The notes: generated from the letters alone by a model not told the origin. 64,000 nt of DNA from Rotaria socialis (GCA_905331475.1 CAJNYU010000997.1:98494-162493); one strand, 5' to 3'; shown: positions 38,634-51,821, counted from the first letter of the stretch. A program made the numbers and translations.

Positions 38634-39312
38634 TTTGAATGCGTATGTCAAAGTTTTTCAGTCGGTAAATATTAATCGTTCGTATGGTAAGAATATAATC
38701 ATATGTTTCTTCTTTCTTTCTTTTTTATGTCGTCGTTTGATCGCTAAAGAAAAACTAATAATTTTCTTTTTTTTTCCGAAAGTGAGAATATTTGTGTGGT
38801 ACAGTACAAATATAAATTTCTCTCACTTAAACATTGTATCATGAAACTTCTCCATCAAACTCTACTGATAAATGTATTGCCATGCAACATAGTAACTCTT
38901 TAGTTCACACGATTGATTAATTGAGTTGCAGGAGAAAAAATAGATTGATAAATAGAAAAGAAGAAATTATAGCCAACAATCATTTGAATTTATTAAGAAA
39001 TCAACGTATGAGATATCTTTAAATAATAAGTATAATTTGTGCTTAGTGTTCATCAACATTTTATTTTCATATGATAAGTGAAATACGAATGGCGATATGA
39101 TTATGATGTATACATGTGGATATTCAACTAATGAGAAGCCGAATATTATTTTATTTGAATTATTGAATTTAACAAACACGTATTATTTTGCGAAGCAAAA
39201 CTAAAGATACGAAGTGTGCGTTCTTTGTATTTTAACTTCCAATTGNAGGATGAAAACTGCTAAATAAACAGGCGTGTACGAAACTGCAAAATATTTCTAG
39301 AAATTGAAATTC

Positions 39313-40016
39313 CGTCGCTTCCTAATTGCGACCGAAAAATAAGCCAATTAAGAAAAAAGTGGTCGCAATTCGGAATGAATAATTTTACGCTGATTTCATT
39401 TTCTATTCGATTCCAAATTGCGACCACTTTTTAAATTGTCAATCAGTCAACGCTATATTAATTGAAAAAATATTATTGAAAAAATGAGTACAGAAAAAAA
39501 ATTATTCTTCATCACTACTATCTTTCGTATCTTTTATGATGTAGATATAGCGATGAGAAATACCACGCAAAACTTTTTGAACATTTTCTGACAATTTCAG
39601 TTCATGATTATGGTTTTCATCATTTTATTTTATTTATTACATTATTTTTCAACGCTCTAGAACGAGAGCATCATTTATTAGCGCAGATATAAATTGATAC
39701 ATTGTTCTTATTTTCTCGCTTTAAATGAAATAAATAGTTATTGTATAGAAGAGCCTTTTCACCTTTTTCGGTTGTTGACCAAACAAATTTCGTATTCATT
39801 GCATGATATTCACTAGCAATCTTTTTTTTAAAGCTTATATATGAACATTATTATGACAGTACAACTCATCATCATATGCATCGATAACTAATCAATCAAA
39901 AGTGGTCGCAATTCGGAATCGCATAAAAAATGAAATCAACGTAAAATTATTCATTCCTAATTGCGACCACTTTTTTCTTGATTGGCTTAATTTTCGGTCG
40001 CAATTCGTACCTAGCC
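39313..40016. mobile_element. Non-autonomous DNA transposon (hAT-like MITE) with 8-bp TSD
   Basis: Terminal inverted repeats of about 110 bp (about 39322-39434 and 39899-40008) match with few mismatches. Each carries AATTGCGACC, GTGGTCGCAATT and GAATGAATAATTTTACG segments. The element is flanked by a perfect 8-bp direct repeat TGAAATTC at 39305-39312 and 40017-40024. The outermost ~10 bp on each side match poorly, so the exact ends are inferred from the duplication. The interior is AT-rich with no transposase frame. Eight-bp duplications are typical of the hAT superfamily (established); the assignment here is inference. Confidence 0.8.
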
Positions 40017-41465
40017 TGAAATTCTACATGTAATCAATAGGGAACTTGTATGGCATGGGTTCTTTTTGAATAGGAAATAAAAAATCAATTGAATTGTAAC
40101 AAAGAAAAAAAATCAAATATCATGCAATATGTCAATGTAGAATGAACAAACGAATAAAGACAATCATGCAATATTCAATGATGGTTCCACTCCATGATAT
40201 ACCTAGTGGGTTCAGTTCATTATAAGCAAATACTCATAGACATAAATGAATTGTTTGGATTTAGAAGAGATGTATAGTTTAGCATAGAAATGTGTGTTAC
40301 TTGAAAGATTATCTAACCAAATGCTTTCTAGCCGTTTAGTTTGCTTTCTACGATGATATTATCGGCAAGCAATGCGTTTATAATTTGAGTAAAATTTAAA
40401 AACAAATCATTTCTCTACGTCAAAAAAGCATCGAGAAAACAAATGTCAAATGTTCTTTAAGTTTATATTTTGTTTTTTTCCCATTTCAATCTAAGTACAT
40501 TGTATGTTATACTATAGAATAAAAAAAAAGTCTTGATCTATTTTTGATCGAACTGACAATATGCAACACTGCATAAATAGATGAAATCAGCACGTGCTTT
40601 ATAAGTTGTTTGTTTTTGTTTTTCAGCACCCATATGTCGATGAATAATACATGCACTGATATTCTACTTTCATCAGCATATTCTAGATATATTATCCTTT
40701 TAAGTTTATAATTATATTTTTTCGTTAAAATATTCAAGGAAAACTATATCAACATTACGATTTCTTTCCCTTTATAATTTAACATACGAAAGAACTTAAA
40801 TAGATATATTTCCGATTTCGATATTTTGTCACTCATAAATTCTTGTTCCTATTCTAGTGGTCTTATATTATTATTTATTTTACTTATAAAACGACATCTA
40901 TATTTTAAAGTCCCCATAGCGTCAAGATACAAAATACTCGAACGCAAAACATAAAATCTCCAGACATTTGATAGCAAGGCACACTAAAAATCTGATAGCT
41001 CGGTGAAGTCTAAATAGGAATTGGAATCATTTTAAGGATTTTTGCTAGTATATTGGGTATCCGTACCTATGAACAAAAAAGCCGTTGGTATAACAAGGGA
41101 CTATCTAGATAGATTCTCATTCCAAAAAATCGAACCAACAAATTGTTATCACATTGTACTTGTTTTCCTCATGAATTGAACTTTGTCAATGAGTAAAGTA
41201 AATATTGAAGAAATCATATTTTTACTTCATAACCATAAGTATATATATATATATATATATTTGAATATGCTTAATGCAATTTCGATGTGTGCACAAAAAC
41301 AATTTTTCATCTCATACACATATGGGATAGACAAGAAAGAAAAAAATATTTTTAACCTATCACATTTAGTATTCAAAAATATGAAATTCGCTCAATTGCA
41401 AATATTCTCATCAAACAACATCGAGAACAAATAAAAGAGGGAGGGGGGGTGATTTTTATAGTTTT

Positions 41466-41958
41466 TGTGTACTAAAAGAGTGAGTACACTACTGAAATCG
41501 GTCAGTGTGTTCGCCCGTCCGACCGTCCGTTGACTCGATAGCTCTTCACAATTACATTCGATTGAGCTGAAATTTTGTGCGCAGATTTGTCTCATCGATA
41601 TCTAGGTCGAGTTCGAAGATGGGAAGGATCCGCCAAGAAATGGTTGAGTTATCGAAAAATTGTCATTTTCGATCAGATCATCGCTGAGGGGGAATACAGG
41701 GATTTTTTCAAACAAAATACTTTTTTCTCAGAATTATCCACAACATATATAAATCGACTCAGTTTTTAACGCTGATTCCGCATCTGATTTTAGTTTTGAA
41801 CTAAACCGTAGCTTTCTAACGAAACATCGCCTGAAAAACGTCTCAAAATGCACAAAACCTCCATCTAGAAATCAAATTGCCTAGTTTCTCATGATAATTT
41901 TGGTGTTCAGACTTTCTAGAATGACTCATATGCCCCATGTACTTTTTGCAGTACACAT
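41466..41958 (+). repeat. Interspersed repeat with hairpin ends
   Basis: The left end is GTGTACT...GAGTACAC and the right end TGTACTTTTTGCAGTACAC, so both ends can fold and are inversely related at GTGTACT. The left 60 bp match the reverse complement of window bases 1-92. The interior includes GAGCTGAAATTTTGTGCGCA and CTCATCGATATCTAGGTCGA-like text with higher GC than its surroundings. No convincing protein is encoded. It is probably a non-autonomous element or SINE-like family. Confidence 0.65.
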
Positions 41959-42413
41959 AACTCACGGATGAAATCCGAGGTTTCCACATTTATTCTCTTA
42001 ATATTAATGTTATCATTCTGTTTTCTTTTCGATCAAGTCTAAAGAACAACCAAATGGCAAGAGTAACAAACAGCAGCTATTCATTAAATAGAAAGCATGG
42101 ACTAACGAAAGAAGAGAAGAAAGGAAAAATATCTAGCGACAATAAGTTATTTTTGTATTTGCATTTGCAGTGTAGTGCACTGTCAATCGGCACATGGAAA
42201 GAAACAGAAATAAAAGCGAACGCAAAAGAAGGAAAAATATCCGCAGTCATGGCCAAATTTTTTGTTTTGACATTGCATCATATCGAATCTATTTATTGAA
42301 AATATATTGGCCAGAGTTGTTTTGCAATTGCGTCAGGTCAAATTTACGTGAGAGAAGCGTATTGGTCGATGTATGTATCATTTTCTACTTTCATTTCAGA
42401 GTTATATTAAACA

Positions 42414-43376
42414 ATGGCGTTAGATTTTGGTTTTGGTTTTGTTGCTGGAGTAACCGGTACAATTGCTGGTTATCCATTTGATACAGTTAAAGTTCGTCTA
42501 CAAACACAAACACTAAATCATAGATTATATTCGGGTTCATTAGATTGTTTTATTAAAATAGCAAAACAAGAATCAATATTAGGCTTTTACAAAGGCATGA
42601 CATCGCCAATGTTTGGTGTTGCAATTATTAATGGAATTGTTTTTTCTATACAAAATACTTCAAAAGGATTATTTGACAACCCAGATACATATTTTTCATT
42701 AGCAGTAACGGGTGCTATTGCTGGTTGTGTACAATCATTTATTTGTTCACCAATTGAACTTGTTAAAACACGCTTACAAATGCAAGGCATTGGACAACAA
42801 AGAAAACTGTTTGCATTATCAACACATCTATATAAAGGCCCTATTGATTGTATGAAAAAATCTTATACTCGACAAGGTTTTCGATATGGTGTACTGCGTG
42901 GCTTATCAATGACACTTGCGCGTGATATTCCATCGTTTGCTGCTTATTTTCCAGCATGGCAATTCTTTGTTTCACATTTTTCACCAACAGGTAAAGAAGC
43001 TGACATGCCTATGTATATGAGTTTAATAGGAGGCGCCTTTACGGGTATTGCTGCTTGGACTGTATCGTACCCATTTGATGTTATTAAAAGTCGATATCAA
43101 GCAGCAAGAGATCATGCATATAAAAATGTATGGGATTGTGCAGTTAAATCATTTCGTATGGAAGGATGGCAAGTATTTACTCGAGGATTTTTGCCATGTA
43201 CACTTCGTGCTATTCCAACAAATGCATTTACTTATCCTGTGTATTCCTTTTTAAAACGAACATTTGATACACCACTCGATGATAATGATGAAACGTTGGT
43301 AACAACAAAAATTGTTACTACATCAAAACCGATGTCTTCCACTACAACGTCAACTCCAGCGATTGCTTCGATTTAA
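42414..43376 (+). CDS. SLC25A29: Mitochondrial carrier, SLC25A29 (basic amino acid/carnitine-like) type
   Basis: A single uninterrupted 320-codon frame starting MALDFGFGFVAGVTGTIAGY, as in SLC25A29. Three mitochondrial carrier repeats carry the signature P-x-D/E-x-x-K motifs: PFDTVK, PIELVK and PFDVIK. Each is followed by a conserved stretch (VRLQTQTLNHRLYSGSLDCF, TRLQMQGIG, SRYQAARDHAYKNVWDC), plus GFYKGMTSP and GWQVFTRGFLPCTLRAIPTN. By family knowledge it sits in the inner mitochondrial membrane and exchanges basic amino acids (lysine, arginine, ornithine). A carnitine-acylcarnitine or SLC25A45/47/48 role cannot be excluded by eye. The last ~30 residues are a Thr/Ser-rich tail (TSKPMSSTTTSTPAI) beyond the carrier fold. 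The lack of introns is unusual beside its intron-rich neighbours and may reflect retroposition or intron loss. Confidence 0.9.
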   Translation: MALDFGFGFVAGVTGTIAGYPFDTVKVRLQTQTLNHRLYSGSLDCFIKIAKQESILGFYKGMTSPMFGVAIINGIVFSIQNTSKGLFDNPDTYFSLAVTGAIAGCVQSFICSPIELVKTRLQMQGIGQQRKLFALSTHLYKGPIDCMKKSYTRQGFRYGVLRGLSMTLARDIPSFAAYFPAWQFFVSHFSPTGKEADMPMYMSLIGGAFTGIAAWTVSYPFDVIKSRYQAARDHAYKNVWDCAVKSFRMEGWQVFTRGFLPCTLRAIPTNAFTYPVYSFLKRTFDTPLDDNDETLVTTKIVTTSKPMSSTTTSTPAIASI

Positions 43377-44665
43377 CCAATCTAATTTAAATTTCTTCTT
43401 TATTGTTGATTCGAATTACAAAAAATATCGATGCAACTCAGATGGAGATTTATTTTTTGTTTCTTCACATAGACCTGTTGATTATATTTGACAGTCGCCG
43501 ATGACATCACTGTTGGTTTTTATTTTTTTGTATTAATTCATTGTTATTAGTATATAATTGATAATATGATAGGTCGAATTAGATCGTTGAAATGTAGTAA
43601 AATTAGCAAAACTATTCTTGCATGAATGTTTGAAACTAAATTATGGTTAGATGATTTAAAAGATTTCGATAAAATCAAAACAACATATTTTAGTAGTGAA
43701 ATATTCATCACTCAATAATAACTGTATAGACATAATTCAGCTGTATATACATTGGAGTTTTATTCTGATGTCTGATCAAATAGATATTAGAATAAAATTA
43801 GATTTTGAAAATGAACAATATCATCATGATGTTCTATTGTTTCAGTAATTAGATGTATGATGCACGAAAGTCTTAAATTCAGATAAGTTTACAAATAAAC
43901 GTTTTCTTCTAAATTTTTGATTCATAAAAACTACATTTTCATCTTCTCAATAGTTGATTCTACGATTGGTCTAGTTTATATTCTATTCTAAATGAATAAA
44001 CTCAAAATAACATGAACAATAGAATTGTATTATCTGTTCAAAACGTCAGTTTCATTATCAATATTTACAAATAAGCATTCGAAAAAGTATCAATCTCACT
44101 AGATTCAGTACAGTAAAATTTTGTAAAGTCTTGAATCTAGTAGTTTTAAGTCTAATAGCGTCGAAGTCAAATGAGATACAAGCTTGTACAATGTCAACAT
44201 TTTGCCATTCATTATTGATAAACTTGATTAAAAAAGAGCTGGATCTATCGTATGTCGAGTTTGATTTTCATGCATTTTAGTTTACTAAATTGTCCATGCA
44301 TTGTTATTTTAGCTAACAAAATTCCCTCGTAACTAACAATAGAAATTATCATTGAATTATCTTATTCATTTTTGTTTTTAATGATTTCAATATGAAAACA
44401 ATTGACATTCTGAATGAAATCGAATGCTTCGATATATTTTGAAGAAGAACAAAGCAGCTATAGATATATATATGAACAGTGATCTCTATAGTTTCCATTG
44501 TGACTAATAGTTTCTTTTCTATGAAGCAGAACGAGCGAGATGATGACTGTATAAATAGAATTGTGAAATGATATCATTTTGTTTTAGCTACTTCATCTCA
44601 TTTCTTTCTTGTATTCGTCGATTTAACTGGTGTCAAACACAACAAGGCAGTAGACATTTGTATAG
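43377..44665. other. Intergenic, no gene seen
   Basis: A 1.3-kb AT-rich spacer between the carrier and chitin synthase, both on the plus strand. No exon, RNA gene or clear repeat is visible. Confidence 0.6.
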
Positions 44666-47600
44666 ATGTATAGAGAAAATACATATGTACCATTACCAGC
44701 ACAAATGATTGGCCCTGATAGTAATAGAATGCATAGAATGATGCGGCGATCCCGACCATCCCTACCTCCACCCCCACCACCTCCTAGATTAACAACAAAA
44801 CCACAAAATCCAACACATTCATTGAACGAATCGATTAAATCTAAGTAAGCATTGAATATGTTATTCAAAATATAGATAAATGTTTTGTTTTGAATATGTT
44901 TAATTTTAAAGGAAGAATAGTTTTACAGGAAATAATAATGGATATTGGTGGGATGTTGCTCATGTAACAAGTCGTCATTATGAACAAGAACAAAGCACAA
45001 ATAAAGAACGAAGACTTACATTTCGTCGTATTGTTAAAATATGTATTTATATTATATTCTTTTGCATCGTACTTACATCAGCTGTAGCTAGTAAACTTAG
45101 TCTATTTACAATGATTAATGCATACAAAACTCGTGAACAGGTTCGACATTATTTATTTATTTGAATCTATAAATATATATTTACATATATTTATTTGTTT
45201 TCTCTTGTTTCTTTTTAGCCTGATACATATATTATTCGTTGGCAAATACTTCTAATGATTTCTATGAGTATACCATATCTATTAACATTTATACACAGTG
45301 TTCTATTATCAATTTTTTGTATAAAACATTCTCCACCATTTTTACTAGCTATATGGGTACGAACAAAAACAAAAACAATAGATTTATATTTATATTTCGT
45401 GTTGTATTCTAGGTTCATATTGTTGAAGCATGTCATACAGCTGGTTTATCATTACTTGTCTTTCGCATTTTACCTTCAATAGATAATGTAACAAGTTTAT
45501 TTGTATTAAATGGTGTATGTATAATACCTGCAGTATTAAATATGTTTTCTTCTCATCGTGGTCTTAATCGATCCATGAAAGTATTAGCATTTCTAACTGA
45601 TATAGCATCAGTTCTCATGCAATTATGTGTTTGTTTTATTCCATATATTCTTTCTCAAAACGAAAATTTGCCAAATGAATTTCAATGGCAATTACCTTTA
45701 GCACTCTTTCTTATATCACTTGGCTATTGGGAAAGCTTTACTGAAACACGAATATCAAAGCAACGTTTTTTTAAATGGTTTCAAAATGGTATACGAGCAT
45801 TAAAAAAGACTCGACCAAAAGTTTATATTACAGCAAGTCTCTTAAAAATTTTTGTATTAATAACAACAGCTATCTATTTTTTACCAAAATCCATTGATAG
45901 ACAATTATATTTACATATTTTTGAACATACACCAACGGGTATTAGCGATGCAAATGTAAGTCAAGTTCTAGGTGGTGGTGCTTTCGATGAACAAGAAGAT
46001 CTTTTTCGTATTACATATGAAGTTTATATACCATTAATTGTACAAATCATTTCATCGTGTATTTGTTATTATACTGCACGTATTGCGTGTAAAGTAAGAT
46101 GAGCGGTTATTTCCTTTTTTGGGTACTAGGTCAATTCGTCGCAAGACAATTGGTCGCAATGTAACTTAATGAAAGTGAATATGACGTGTTGCTTGATGTA
46201 ATTGAATCACGTAGACTATGTTCAATTAATTGAATAAGCCCACGAATTTCGTAGACTGAGTTATGAATCTCAAGGAAAAAATAAATAATCTCATAGGATT
46301 TTTGGAAAATCAGAAAAAAACCATTAATTTTAAAAATAAATATAAAATAATTCTCCTCAGTAACAGAAGACATTTCTTGTCACTATTCATACAATTATCT
46401 ATATCAATTATTCTACATTCTCATTAGTCTCCCTTAATTAAATTAGAATAAACATGTACGCGACGAATTGTCTTGCGACGAATTGTCCAGTTACCCATTT
46501 TTTGGAGTAGTTAAACAAATTCTATTTTAAATAGGTGTTGATGCAAAGTTTTGGTTTTTCGTTACCATTAACATTATCGACATTAATTGCTTATATAGTA
46601 CTATTTTTTGCTCAAGGTTTTAAAAATAAAAAAGATATTATTGGTATTGGTCATCTTTTTTATCTTGATAAACCACAAGGTAAATGAAATCCGTCGTATT
46701 TGTTTTTTGTTTTTGTTAAATATTGATTCTTTTATAGCACTTGGTTCTAAACTTTTAATTATTTCTTTAATTGGCTTTTTAATCTTATGGCTATCAAAAA
46801 TGAAAATAACAAGTCATGTTTGGTTCCCAACTACTGAACGTTTGGCAATGATTTATAAGTTAGTTTTGTTTGTGTTTAATTTCGATCTTAAATGAATTCT
46901 TTATTTGTCGCAGATTATTTGTTCTTCCTTATTATGAATCAGTCATTGTTGAACAAAATCTATTACTTAATAAGCAACAAAAAGATGAAACAGAAATGAA
47001 AGGTAAGCATGCAGCAGTAAAACTTTCTCATTAAGTATTATTATATTTATTTTTATTGAAGATCAAGTCGAACCTGATTTAACACTTGAAAGAAAATTTC
47101 CTGTACCAATGATTTATGTATGTGCAACAATGTGGCATGAAACTACAAATGAAATGGTTCAATTACTTAAATCAATATTTCGGTAATAAAAAATACGATA
47201 GCGATTGGCACATTAGTTTCGAGGCAACACTGTTTGATGTCAATCACAGAAAGATTATCGAGACATATTACTTTTGATACTATTAAAATGTGGCAAGAAT
47301 CTAGTGAAAATATTTATCACAATATTCAAAACGATGATTTAGATTTTTATCCGTCCAGTTAAAGTTTATTTCTCGGAAACCATGTTTAACGAAATAATAA
47401 TAATAATAATAATAATTTAACATGTCACTCTACGTGATTCTATCTATTATAGATTGGATTCAGATCAACATGCTCGTCGAACAGTTCAAAAAAATTTACG
47501 TATACTTGACCCAGATTATTATCGATTTGAAACACATATTTTATTTGATGATGCATTTGAAGATGATGAAAATGGTAATCGTGTACCAAATCGTTATGTT

Positions 47601-50600
47601 AGACAATTAATTCCTGCTGTTAATGTTGCTGGAGCGTATGTTTCTTTTCTTTTAGGCTAGTTAAAAATATGTTTTTATCCGAATAAAATCTTTTTAGATA
47701 TGTTCATGGTGTAGAAAAAATTGTTGAAGATCCTATAAAAGTTCCAACACCCTATGGTGGACGTCTTGTTTGGTTATTACCGGGAAAAAATCGTTTAATT
47801 GTTCATATGAAAGATAAAAATTTAATTCGACATAAAAAACGATGGAGTCAAGTTCGTTACTTAAAAATATAAAAAGACAAGGAATAGATATTGATTGAGA
47901 AACTTCTTTTAGGTTATGTATATGTATTATTTACTTTCATTTAAATTATTACGTCGAAAACACTGTGGACATAATGTATCACAGCATACAACAAGAATCG
48001 ATACAGAATTTATTGGATTCAGCCAATTTTTAAGAGGCTTATCAGAAGATAAAAAGATTGCTGTATGTTAAAATATTTAGAAACAAAAGAAAAACGCAAT
48101 TTTGTTTTTGTTTGAACGTTTAGGCTCAAAATACTTTTGTTTTAGCTCTCGATGGAGATGTTGATTTTAAACCTGAAGCTGTTCTTTTATTAGTTGATCG
48201 TATGCGTAAAAATCCAAAAGTAGCAGCTGCTTGCGGTCGAATTCATCCGACGGGTGATGGTAAAAAGGATGAATAATTTGATTTTTCCATTTGAAATCAA
48301 TTTATATTATGTTTCATTCTAGGACCTATTGTATGGTATCAACAGTTCGAATATGCAGTTGGTCATTGGCTTCAAAAAGCTGCTGAACATAAATTAGGTA
48401 GTGTTCTTTGTTGTCCCGGCTGTTTTTCACTTTTTCGTGGTTCATCCTTAATGGACGATAATGTTATGCGACGTTATGCAGACAAATCAACTGAAGCATC
48501 ACATTATGTACAATATGATCAAGGTAAAAATTTCTACTGTATAAAATTTTTTAATATTTCTAAAATAATCCAGGAGAAGATCGTTGGTTAACAACACTTC
48601 TTCTTCAACAAGGCTATCGTGTTGAATATTGTGCAGCATCGGATGCTTTTACACATGCACCAGAAACATTTAAAGAATTCTTTAATCAACGTCGTCGATG
48701 GATGCCTTCAACCATGGCAAATATTATTGATTTACTTAAAGACACAAAACATACAACATATGTTAATGAAAATATTTCGAAATTGTATATGTTTTATCAA
48801 GCAGTTCTATTTGTATCGACAATTTTAGGACCAGGAACTATTCTATTGACTATTGCTTCAGCATTAAGAACTGTTTTTTCAACATTAACTATTGCTGAAT
48901 CATATACAATATCAATTTTACCAGCACTTTTTTATATACTTGTATGTCTTAAAACAAAATCAAATACACAAATTGCTATTGGTGCAATTATGACTGGTAA
49001 AATTATATTTTTAATTTTGTTTTAGTCTAAATCTTCGATAAATTTCAGCTATCTATGCATTGGTTATGTCGATGGTACTTGTAGCAACAGCTGCTCAAAT
49101 TCTTAAATCAGGTTTCTTAGATCCAAGTGCTGTTTTTCTACCGAGTGTTGCTATAACATTTATTGTTACTGGTTTACTTCATCCAAATGAAATGTTTAAT
49201 TTAATGCATGGTTTTCTTTATCTTGTAACAATTCCTGGTGGATATCTTTTACTTGTTACTTATGCTCTATGTAATTTACATGTTGTTTCATGGGGTACAA
49301 GAGAAACAGTTGAAATTGTTCAAAAGAAAAATTCAAATAAACCAGGTGAAAAAGAAAGTATTACATCAGGTAATCGAAAATGGTTCATTTATTGATTTGA
49401 TTTTTGTTTTCTATTCAAAATAAATTTAGATACGAAAAAACGTCGAAAAGCCGATGTTCTTAATGACATGCTTTGGGGTAATAGTAGTGATGGACAACGT
49501 GGATTTATTCATCAAATGGGAGATGTTATTGAAAATGTTTTTCGACCAACATCTAAACGACAAGAAACGTTATTGCAACAAATTATTAATAAACTTGATC
49601 GAGAAAATTCCAGCCATGAAGCAAAAAAACTAAATGGTAAAATCTAAAATGTATTCGATAATATTCAGTAGAATGATTGGCTATGCCATTCAATAAGATA
49701 CTATTCATCTATTGAAAGCATTCATGTTATGTTGAAAACTTGTATCTAATAAGGATTTAGCACTTTAATATAATAGACATGACTAATTATTACTATTTAA
49801 GAAGTTTCAATAGAAAAGGAAGACAAGGAAAATTGCTGAGAAATTTCAATTTTATCAGGAGCTATTTGAAAGATAAAAGATTTTATTTCTAAATAGAAAT
49901 ATGTGCATGTCTTAATTTATGCAACTGAAACTCTTTTTAGATATGAGTATTCGTGAAACAATCAGTTCAGATTTACTTACTATTCCAAGTGTAAATGATT
50001 TGAATGGTAATTATTCAGAAAATACAACATCAATATGTAATAAATCTCGTAATCATATGATTAATCCTTATTGGTCTGAATTATCATGGCTTGGTTCAGA
50101 TTCAGTCATTGGTTATCTTCATACAGATGAAATCACATTTTGGCAACAACTCTTATCAAAATATTTATCCCCACTTGATAAAGATGCTGAAGAAGAACAA
50201 CGTATTCAATCTGATTTAATTAATTTAAGAAACAATGCTGGTTTTGCATTCTTTATGCTTAATGCTATTTGGATTATTTTACAATTTCAGTTCGAATATG
50301 TTGCAACGAAATTTACTGAATTAATGGTTGATATCGGTCGGCCTTTTGGAAAGCCAGGTACAAAAGTACAATTATTAGGCTTGTTATTTATGATATTTTT
50401 TGCTTCGTGTATGGTTATACAATTTATTACAATGCTTTTACATCGTTGGGGAACATTCATTGAAATTTTAGCTAGTACAAAATTATTTGAAAAACATCGA
50501 AAATATAAATTAAAACCCGGCTCCGATATAGCTGGTATGACAAGTCAAGAAGTCGCTGAAGTCTTACGAGAATTAGATATTCAATTAGTTGTACCTTCTG

Positions 50601-50815
50601 TTACAACAGAACCAAAGCAAAATGTAGCATTTCAAATGGAACCTGTTATTGATAAAAAAGATGAAATTCATAGTCCAGATTATGATGAGGACGATGATGA
50701 TGATGAAGATGAAACAGATGACTTTGAAGATGTCTATATTGAACCACCTATTGATTATTTCGATCATCCTGTTGTGCAAGAAGCCACCGATGAAAGTCGT
50801 CTCCGAGTGACATAA
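44666..50815 (+). CDS. CHS: Chitin synthase, animal type
   Basis: A multi-exon membrane glycosyltransferase (GT2 family). It starts MYRENTYVPLPAQMIG with a proline run, and exon 2 begins at 44912 (KNSFTGNNNGYWWDVAHVT). N-terminal membrane helices follow, then the catalytic region: YVCATMWHETTNEMVQLLKS (47.1 kb), LDSDQHARRTVQKNL, FALDGDVDFKPEAVLLLVDR (48.15 kb), ACGRIHPTGDGPIVWYQQFE, GSVLCCPGCFSLFRGSSLMD, GEDRWLTTLLLQQGYRVEYC (48.6 kb) and the signature QRRRW at 48.69 kb. Next come five or more membrane spans, the conserved SWGTRE (49.29 kb), the NPYWSELSWLGS region (50.07 kb) and two more helices. It polymerises UDP-GlcNAc into chitin at the plasma membrane. The catalytic motifs GDVDF, EDRW and QRRRW are intact. 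The C-terminus is a strongly acidic tail (DYDEDDDDDEDETDDFEDVY) and the stop is TAA at 50813. Most introns are short; that at 46095-46534 holds a MITE and that at 47183-47452 holds an AAT run. Confidence 0.96.
46123..46497. mobile_element. MITE with 8-bp TSD in a chitin synthase intron
   Basis: The left end GTACTAGGTCAATTCGTCGC, followed by AAGACAATTGGTCGC, pairs with the right end GCGACGAATTGTCTTGCGAC, followed by GAATTGTCCAGTTACCCA. The terminal inverted repeats are about 35 bp. The element is flanked by perfect 8-bp copies of TTTTTTGG (46115-46122 and 46498-46505). It has no coding capacity. It lies wholly in the 440-bp intron 46095-46534 and is presumably spliced out. The 8-bp duplication suggests a hAT-type source. 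Confidence 0.85.
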
Positions 50816-51816
50816 TCGATCAATCTCTTATCTTGCTTATTTTTACTAATTATTTTATAACTTTTATCTTTTATCGTTTTTTCCTCTTATATTTCTTTTT
50901 TCACTATGAACGCTTTGGTAGTCAGTTAAAAAAACGTCACGATAACGAATTCGAAAAAAGGATATATACATATATATGCATCATTTTTTAATATTTTACA
51001 AAAATACATTAAAAAAATCGCCTTCGCTTATCGATCACATCATCCCTGAAATATAAGTGATGAGCGTCATTATCTTGTACTATTTAGATATTGACATGTA
51101 TACCAATAGCCTTGTCTAAGTATTATTTATCCTTCAGGGGTTCCTTTCTTTTTACACATAACTACATTGACTTGTAGATTCATATAGTAATGAGATAACA
51201 AGTTTCTAGAATACTAAAAATTGCATATGATTTTTAAATTATATTGTACAACGATCTGTGGTGTAATAGAGTTGTGTCGTCTGAACACGTAGATACCTAA
51301 CCGCAATATGTATTTTTATCTTTTACTTCGATTTAACCTTTCAATTTCGTTGGTGTTCGTTGAAAAACGCAGCAAAAGAAAAAAATGAAATGTAGGATAG
51401 ACAAAGATCGGTTATGCTTGGCTGCGTTATACATACGTATAGAAAAGAAAAGAATTGAACAAGGAGAAGATATTCTTCTGGTTTAACCAACTCACATCGA
51501 ACATAAAGATGAGTCGTATATGAATAGTGCAAAAATATAATACGTATTGAGTCCATCTATCATATATATCGCAACTCATTTAGAAATACTCTGTGTATTA
51601 ACGATATTTTTATCATTCTTGAGTCATCGTTGTCATCTTTCTTTCTTGGTATGAAAAGATTGAGATCTTTAAAAAAACGTGATGTCATCAAAATATTAAA
51701 CGAGCAGGTAAGACGGTAGTTATATGCTTTCGTCATCATTTTTGTTCATCAGTAAAAAAATATAAATTAATAAGTAAGTTTGTCGTCGAAACTTCTATTG
51801 TAGTAGTACAACTTTA

Positions 51817-51821
<5 letters not shown>

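Larger units (their letters stand above)
38634..42413. other. Repeat-rich intergenic block
   Basis: 3.8 kb without a supported gene. It contains a 704-bp inverted-repeat element (39313-40016), one ambiguous base (n at 39246), a TA run at 41243-41260, an interspersed repeat (41466-41958) and the upstream region of the mitochondrial carrier. Short open frames within it are inside repeats or have no start or splice support. Confidence 0.7.

Noticed and set aside
39246-39246. Single ambiguous base (n)
   Set aside because: An assembly ambiguity in intergenic DNA, not a biological feature.
41575-41769. Plus-strand frame MCADLSHRYLGRVRRW
   Set aside because: It is inside the interspersed repeat at 41.47-41.96 kb; no family resemblance.
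46131-46373. 80-codon minus-strand frame
   Set aside because: It is contained in the MITE in the chitin synthase intron.
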